From Eledone cirrhosa (lineage: Eukaryota > Mollusca > Cephalopoda > Octopoda > Eledonidae), in the NCBI GenBank assembly GCA_964016885.1, contig OZ024740.1, forward strand, positions 303,414,248 to 303,478,247: a stretch of 64,000 nt of DNA, in the 5' to 3' direction. Below are positions 40,414-49,400 of this stretch, piece after piece (position 1 is the first letter of the stretch; each line of letters starts with the position of its first letter). The position numbers and the translations under genes are program-made. The notes below the pieces were generated by a model. It was not told the origin of the DNA. It did no database searches and saw only the letters and a list, made by a program, of their open reading frames with translations.

Positions 40414-43400
40414 CAGTATTGGCAAATGCCAGAATCAATACTTAAAACTATAATAAAAATTAATGGTTTATTAAAGCTGATCCAGACCCAGTTGGGATCA
40501 ACCACATACATGTATATATATATATATATATAGTAAAACTTTAAAGAGGTGTATAATAATAGTAGTTCGGCTTGGTGATATCTTCAACAAATTGTTGTAC
40601 TCATATAGTTCCAAGCCTAATTTTTTTTTTAAATGTTAACACGAAACATAATTTAAAATTATTCACTTAATATTTCAGAGTCAAATTTCCACATTTATCA
40701 GTTTAAATAGTTTTAGTTTAAGATTTTCAGTTTATTTATAAACAAAACAATATTGGATAATTTGCGGTCCTTTTTACATTGCAACAATTATGTTTGTCAA
40801 CAATTTACACGAGAAAGAGGACAACTCTATTGCCTGGTACAAGACAATAATGTTGTTGGTATTCTTGCTGTGTATATTGTGATTCAGTCAACTGTGTATA
40901 TTGTGATTCAGTCAACTGTGCTGTTGCTTGTGATCTAGTATGTTGCTGGTAGTTTGTATAGTTTCAGTATCAGAGAATACAAAAATAATCTGACAACACT
41001 TAGTTACAACATTAGGTTATCAAGGAAGATGTAGGGAACTTCTCTCAGTGTAGGGGTTATTCAAATAGCAGGAAATGTTAACAGAGGTAATTGCAATTGA
41101 TATCATATGAAGGAGAGAAAATATTCAAGGTAAATGTTATCAATAATGTACAACAAATCTAGGAATTACAACACTGAAAAATAAAGGTAAATATAGAGGT
41201 AGGATAAAAACTAAGATTGGATGGAGTCAGAGAACATTTGAAAAGTATCTGCAGTAGGAGCAGCCAAAACAGTAATATAAACATATGAAGCTAAAGAAAA
41301 ATGTTTGAGAGGTATTCTTGGGACCCAAATAACAAGTGGGGTGGAATAAGCAAGTGATGATGATGATGTTCCTAACCAAGAAAGTCATCAAGCTATTTAC
41401 TGACTTGTTGGGAACTAGATACTGCACTATAAAACTTCAATGATTCCACTGTAACTCACCAACTTAAAAACATTGGTTTGATGTAAACTTTCAACTATTG
41501 TTTCTTGAGTAAGCATAATGTCTCTTTGCAAAACAAAAGTTCACATGTTACAAACCTGTCCTTCCCTTCATTTTGTAAGGCAGAGAGATACTGACCTGCT
41601 ACTAAACACACATCAGAAAACTGAAAAAATTCCCCCTAATATGTTTATCAACATCAGATAGCAAGAAAAAGTACTATACACACATATTCTTTCCAGGTAC
41701 AAAATACCAGACTTGTATACTTCACATTTATGGCATATATAATCCTTTCCTTTCTTATACAGCCTGATCTGCCCTTTTTTACCCTTTCCCCCTTGTTCTT
41801 TCATTACTTAATTTTGTTTTTATCTTTTTTTAATATTTTCATCATTGTATAACTTTTGTTTGTAAAATATAGTTGACATAATAAAACCATAGCTATAAAA
41901 AAAAGAATTAATGAAATATTTATGGATATTTGGTGAATCAATATGATATTGATCTAGTGGTCATAGAAATCATCTTAGGATGAAGAAAACATAGGAGGAA
42001 AGTAAAAAGAGATTTAATATTAACATTTAAACAACATCAAATAGCCCATACAAATTATGAAAAAATCTTGAACTATTAACCCCTCAAACTCATAGTGGTA
42101 AGAAACTCTCAAGAGAACTGGACAGGAGAAGGTCTTCAGAGAAGAAACCCACCTCAATTTAGGAATCAACTACAGAAAATGACCAAACAAATTTTAATGA
42201 TTGAGAAATACCCAAAATGTTGGGTATACTATGGAGGTATACTAGCAATTGATGATGATGATGATGAAGATATATAAAGCTACATTACAAAAGTGCAAGG
42301 GAACTTTGATGATCAAATATAAAGGAATAATTTGGGAGATGTCAGAATTAGAATATTCCAAACGAAATTTGGATGTGAAAGGTGCCAGAGTTTAGAAAGA
42401 GCCAGGGAGGTAAAACAAACAGAAAAAGTTGTGTTTTGAAAATAGAAAAACAACCTGTAGTTTGGGACGAAGATAGTTTCTGGGACAGAACCTTTTTCTC
42501 CAGACTTCAGAATTCCAGAATGGACATTTCTTTGTTCATATTTCACTTGGGCATTATCTGAACAGGAAACCGATGAAGTATATTGGTAATAAGGGTAACT
42601 ATAATAATTTGGGTAACCCCCATAGTAAGGGTAGCCATACTGATACCATGCCTGAGAGTATGATTGGTCACCTACATAGGAATATGATGCTGCTTGATTT
42701 GAAAAGGAAGATGGACTTGACTGAGTAAAAGTATTAGAAGTTTGAGGACTAGATAGGGGTGTAGGAGACGAAGGTGGAGATTGATAACTTGGACATATAG
42801 AATTGAAGCTATTAGAAACTGGTACCACTGAAGAAGTAGAATAAAGAGAGGAGTTTTGTGGCTCAGAATAAGAATAATTTCCTGGTTGTTGCCATGTTGT
42901 AGAATATGTTGTTGGTGAATACCAACTGCCCTGTTGCTGACCAGAATTTAGAGGAAAGCTATTATTATCCTGTCTAACTGATGAATAGCCAGTATTGGCT
43001 TTTTGATATTGGTAGGGGATCTTTTCTGTATTGTTTGTGTTATACTGTTGATGTGGCAAATCATAATGTGATGTAGGGCTTGAGTTAAACATGTAGCCAC
43101 TATTTATATTGTTAGGTTGTGTCACAGCTGGGTAGTAGCTGTTGTTTATGTTATTAGGTTGTGTCACAGCTGGGTAGTAGCTGTTGTTTATGTTATTAGA
43201 TTGCACCATAACTGGATAGTTGTTACTATTTATGATGTTAGGTTGTGACATAGCTGGGAAATAGCTATTTTGATTACTATTGGATTGTTCTGTAGCTGAG
43301 TAGCTGCTATTGCTGGATAACCCATTAATTGGTTTGATATTATTGTTAGATGACCCTGTGGTTGAAATATTGTAATTATTGCTATTTCCATTGTAGTAGT

Positions 43401-46400
43401 TCTGAATGCAATTGTTGGTGGTTGTGGTACTGTAGTTGTTGTTGTTGTTACTGGACATATTTAGTTGAGAATAATCCCCATATGATGAAACTGTTGGTTC
43501 CTTTGAACCAGAATATAAACTGTTCTGTTGATTATAATGACCAGTAGGATTTGGTGAATATGGCCACCCATTTTGGTACCCATGTATTTGAGTGCCCCAG
43601 CCATAGTTCTGACAATATGACATATTATTATTATAATTATTAGTATTGTTATTTAATTTGTTACAGTTTTGTTGCGAATCTGAAGAATTCTGTATATAAG
43701 GATTTGGAGAAGAACTTTTCTGACATTTACTGTCTTGCTTTTTCTCTTTTTTTATTTTCTTTTTTTTCATTTCAACAGAAGATTCTCGTCCTTTCTGAGA
43801 AGTGGATGGCTCCACTGACCGATTTGAAGAACATGAAATACCACCAGAAGCAAAAGTTAGAGGTTGTGATAAATAAGATGGTGGAGCACAAGCTCCAAAT
43901 ATAGGTCTCTGCCACTCATTTGTAGCAGCCATTGCTGTACCAGACATCACATATGTAGAGCCATATGAGTTAGTATAATTGGTGTTGTTGGGGCTCTGCC
44001 ATTGGTTGTGATAGCTATAGGAATCAGAAACTTCAGTAGAATGCCTGAATGGAAAAGAGTGAAGTTAGGGGGTCAGTAGAACATGCCAAATGGAACACTG
44101 ACCAAACTAAAAGTTGAAATTTATAGAAAACAATTATTAAGAAAAAGGATAAAATAAAAACTTTACATTTAAAAATATTTAATTTAATCTTATATCTATA
44201 TCTGTTGAAAGAATTAACTTCAAATTAAAAGTGGAAGTACATATATAACTGAAAATGAAGGTCGTTTAGATTTTGAAAATATGAGTGGGTAACAAATAGA
44301 TCAACATGATTTAACATACCAAATTCAAAAGCTTCTCAAATTACTTCAAAACAATAAGGATACACTGGCTCTGAGTATTCTCTTCCATGAAATTCAAACA
44401 AGGCACTAAACTATTTATCGCATGGTTAAAGTCTGTCTCAAGCCAGGAGACTTGATAGGCCAGTGCTTATCCTGGTTTCATGGCATGAAGCAATAGAGTA
44501 CAAGACTCTCTGCTGGACAGGACGCCAGTCCATTGCAGGGTTAAACTCCCAGCTATTGCTGGTACTCATTTTCAGGTGAGTATATTGGAGCAAAGTGAAA
44601 GGAAGTGTTTTGCTCAAGAACACAACACACAACCCAACCCATATTACGATCATAAGTCCAACACCCTTACCACTAGGCCATGCACCTTCACTATCAGTAC
44701 TACCCTATTTAAATATATAGATTGCAAGCAAACAAGAGAGACTATGTGATCAAGTGATCTGTTAGAAATATCAGCCACCTAATATCACATTTGACATTTT
44801 AAAAATAGAACACAATTTGTTTCTTTGTGGCTTAGTAAGGAAATATTCCTCACCCACAACCTTTACAAGCCCTCCAAGACTGGTGAGATAGATCAATATG
44901 GCTGATGTTCAGCTTGATATATTGCATCTGAAATAAAAAGACAACGTAATCATGAATGAAATGCCTTTGATCATAGGTTTGCTTGATTAGAACTGAGCTG
45001 GAGCTAAACAACAATAACATATACCTAAGAGGTGAATATCATGTAATGTCCAACCTCACTTTGGCCATTAAATATCAAATATTCAACTGACAACTTACAT
45101 TTTCCATTTGGGTTCATTCTGAAACTGTACAGTCAAGATGTCTTCATCCTGTTCGGTACCCAGCTTATGGTAATAAAGCTTATTATAAAGATTGGTGGTT
45201 GTCTCTGTGCCATCAGATTTACCATCAACAGGATATCTCTACGGAAAAGGAAAGAAAAATGGACGTTAAATGGTGATGATGATGATTATATGTAAATGGC
45301 AAATTTTAAACAATGTTTTACTAATGTAATTCTCAAATTATTGAGACTATATCAGAAGGGGCTGTCCTGGAAGTAAATACAAACAACATCCAGACTATCA
45401 ACTTAGATTATGTTGGCTCTTTCTCCACTTTTTAACCCTTTAGTTACCAATCTTGCCAAAACTGGCTCTGGTTCTACAAAATAAAATCACCCATTTTAAA
45501 GGTTTCCAATTTAAATTAAAATCTTCCAACAATTTTATATAAAGAACCTTACATTAAATTATTATTTTAGTAATGAAATAATAATGTTAGTAAATCCCTC
45601 AAAATTCTTCAGTAATTAATTATAATAGAGTCTATTTCATGTCCTCCACCTGCCACCAGATCATCCTACCAGGGCCTTACTCTCATTCAACGCAGCAGCT
45701 ACAAGCTGGAAGAGGCCCCGTGGCATGCCCTGCACCAGATGGCTGGATATCACCAAGGAAGATCTCCAGAGGCACGACCTCACATTGGAGGATGCAGAGG
45801 GGCTGGCACAGGACTGCAAGCACTGGTGCACCTGGTCAGTTCTATACATGATTATGCCTCTGGAATCACTGACCTAGGATACCCCAGTCTCATCAAGAAA
45901 GAGCAAGAAGGAGAAGTATTTCATTAGAAATGTGGTCATGAAAGGGTTAACACATCATTTTGTTCTAACTTAACCAAAAGAGAACAATACTTACATTGTA
46001 AAACATTCCTTTGTTATCATGAGTCCAAGCCATACTTGAGAATTTGACATGTTTTAGTGTATCAGGAAGATCTTCAGCGGAAGGAGCTTTCTTGAACTGA
46101 AAAAAGTAAATTAAAAGTATTGAATTATTTTAAACAAATTAATGTACTCTTCAGTCCCAAATAATAAGGGAGTGGAATAAGCAGGGAAATCGACAATTTT
46201 TTCCTCTAGGTTGTCTCCCTTTGTTTTTTATTTTTAAACCAGAATTAGTCGTTTAGTTTACATATTGTGACAACCAATCCACTATGAAGTGGTCGTGTAG
46301 GTGTCATGAGAAAAAGCACCCAGTACACAATGTAAATGTGGTTGGCATTAGGAAGGGCATCCAGCCATAGAAACCAAGGCAGAATCACTTCTGTATGAGC

Positions 46401-49400
46401 AAAACACGGTCATCTGACCAGGCTTGTCTCACAAGACAACTTATCTAACCCATGGAAAAATGGACGTTAAACAATGATGATGATTAACTAAGTTATAGTT
46501 AATAATATTGTTACGATTCCAGTACCTCTTACTAATTCATGTTATTCATGCAACAAATAGGAAATTAAAGTGTAAGACTATTAATGGAATGTGTAAGACT
46601 GATAGTGGAGTTAACACATATATACTGGAATGAGTAAGACTATTAGGAGTTAACACATACATAATGGAATGTGTAAGACTGTTAATGTAGTTAACATATA
46701 TATGATGGGATGTGTAACACTGCTAGAGCATTTAACACATACATAATGGAATGTGTAAGACTGTTAATGTAGTTAACATATATATGATGGGATGTGTAAC
46801 ACTGCTAGAGCATTTAACACATACATAATGGAATGTGTAAGACTGTTAATGTAGTTAACACATATAATGGAATGTTTATTTCCTGGAAAAAACTACCAAC
46901 CTGTATTGTGATCCAATCTGAACCACATTTACTGAGTCCATAAGCAAAATATGAACCATCTTCAGAGAATGCAGTGCCACTGATAGATAAAGTGCCATCT
47001 TCAGACAATGAATTAGGGTCCAAAAACACGCGGGGTTCACTTTTCAAGGTATCTTGAACATACAAGACACTAGAAATCATTAAAAAAGACAGTAAATAAT
47101 GACAATCTTTTGTTTTATATATATAATTTCTTGACTGAAAAAACATTTATTTCTAACAATGCATTGCCTAAGAGAAATTATAAACTATTAGTTGAATAGT
47201 CAATACTTTATTATCAGTTCTATCAATAGTCAATACTCTATTATCAGTACTATCAATAGTCAATACTCTATTATCTGTAATAAGCTATATCCATGGTTAA
47301 GATATATAGGTGGTTCAGGTTCAGTTTACAGTTGAAATAATGTTTCCATACATAAACACATCTCCATTAAAGTAAATAACAAGAGAATGTTTTCTACCAT
47401 TTAGTTAGAAAGGGCAGCATCCATGACCAATATTTACTTTTTTCCAAATGCCTTTGAAATTATCTTCAAACCAGAAATATGGTCTGAATGCTGGCAACAG
47501 AGTGGACACTACTAAAAATACCAAGTGACCAAGTGTTGAATGTTAAAGCTAAAAGTCTGTCTCAAACCAGAGGCTCATTTGACCAATGCTTATCCCTGTT
47601 TCGTAGCATGAAGCGACTGAGAGTACAAGACTTCCCCATAGACAGGATGCCAGTCTATCATAGGGTTGTATGCATACAATTAATAAGTGTTTTGTTAGCT
47701 CGCAGTGCTGGGTTCAAGACTTACTGGGTTCAAGGCAACAGAGAAATAATAATGTATTCTCCTCAAGAAATCCTAAATCTATCTCCTTGACACAACTTCA
47801 GTATATCATTGTGTGAGAGAAAGGCAGAGCTTGAACAAGTTGAGGGAGAAACTGGGTTTAAGAGGAATCTGAGGTGGTGAGCAGGAGAGAAGACTGTTGG
47901 TATGGACATGTGATGCACATGTACAATGATAGTTGAGTGAAGAAATGCCAGGAAATAACTGTGGATGGAAGCTGCAGTAGAGGTAGACCAAGAAAGACCA
48001 GGGCAGAGGTGGTGAGAGCTGACTTCAAATAACAGACTCACAGAGGAGATGACGAAGAAATGTGGTGAGTGGAGAGATGCCGTGCTGAGAAGGACTTGTC
48101 CAACCCATGCAAGTGTGGAAAAACAGACGATGATGATGATATAAGAAAACAACAGCAACATTGACTCTTTCGTTATTCTCTCTACTTTCCCTCCCTCACT
48201 CCTTAACCCTTTCATTACTATCTACTCTCCTTCTCTCGCTCCTTAACTATTTCCTTACTCTATCTCTAATGAAATACACTATATTTGAATTAGTTACAGA
48301 AGAGATTTACTAAAGTTATTAATTATTTCATTATTAAGATGGCATTTGTAAAAAGTAAAATTATGTTGGAAGGTTTGATTTTAAAAGAAAACCCTTTAAA
48401 TTTTCATATCACTTCTTGAAAATACAAATCTATTTTAAAAAATAAAATAAATTCTAAATAAAAAAACAACTGAGTACTGACCTCTGATTCTGTAGACCAG
48501 AATTACAATAGTAATAATAGGATCCACCATGCTCAGCCGGTGAGCTGTACTTAGCAAAGTTCCATTTCTCTGTCAAGCTGAAAGGAAAAATAATAAAGTC
48601 ATAAACATTTTCCTTAAACTATACATAAAACTAAATGTTTGTAAAATCAACTGGATTAGCTCTAGTAGGGTAATACATTTATTTTATTAAACCAAATGAA
48701 AGGAAAGAGTAAAAACAAAAAAATTGACCCTGGTGGGATACAAGCTTATAAAGGAATGTTTATCATCACTGTCCTCTAATCTCTTAACATCCTGTACCAC
48801 ATGAAACTGCATAAGCAAGACATACTTGAAAAATACAAAACAGAACTATGGCTGAATAGTAGTGCAGTTTGTTAATTCAAATGTTTATAGTATTTTACTA
48901 GTGGACTTATGTTTTAATTATCTATAAAGCTTCAGAAGAAATATCTTCTCTCACTCTCCCTCCCTTTACTTTAGTTTATTGCAAATTTTGACAATAATCC
49001 ACCAGTAAAATACTATAAACATTTGAATTAACAAACCAGTTTTTAGATATTTTCAGCTAAAATCATTACAAGATGTTCAGAGTTAAATATACTTAACAGG
49101 AAGACTTCATGTGATATACTAAGCTGGAAACTTAAGTTCTAAATATATCTACAAGGAAGCTATCAAATAATTGTTTCTACTTTTGGGTCAAGGCCAGCAA
49201 TTATCCCAGTGCATTACTGGTACTTTATTTAATCGACCCCGTTAGGATGAAAGGCAAAGTTAACCTTGGCAGGATTTGAACTCAGATCGTAAAGGCCTGT
49301 AACTCCATGCTGCAAAGCATGGCGTCCGACCTAACGATACTGCCAATCCACAGCTATCAAATAATAAGCTATCAGCAAAGTCCGTCTCAAGCCAGGGGGA

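Noticed and set aside
43350..43547. Plus-strand frame opposite the prion-like exon
   Set aside because: A low-complexity shadow of the minus-strand frame.
47488..47790. 100-codon plus-strand frame
   Set aside because: It overlaps a reverse SINE-B and has no homology that I recognise.
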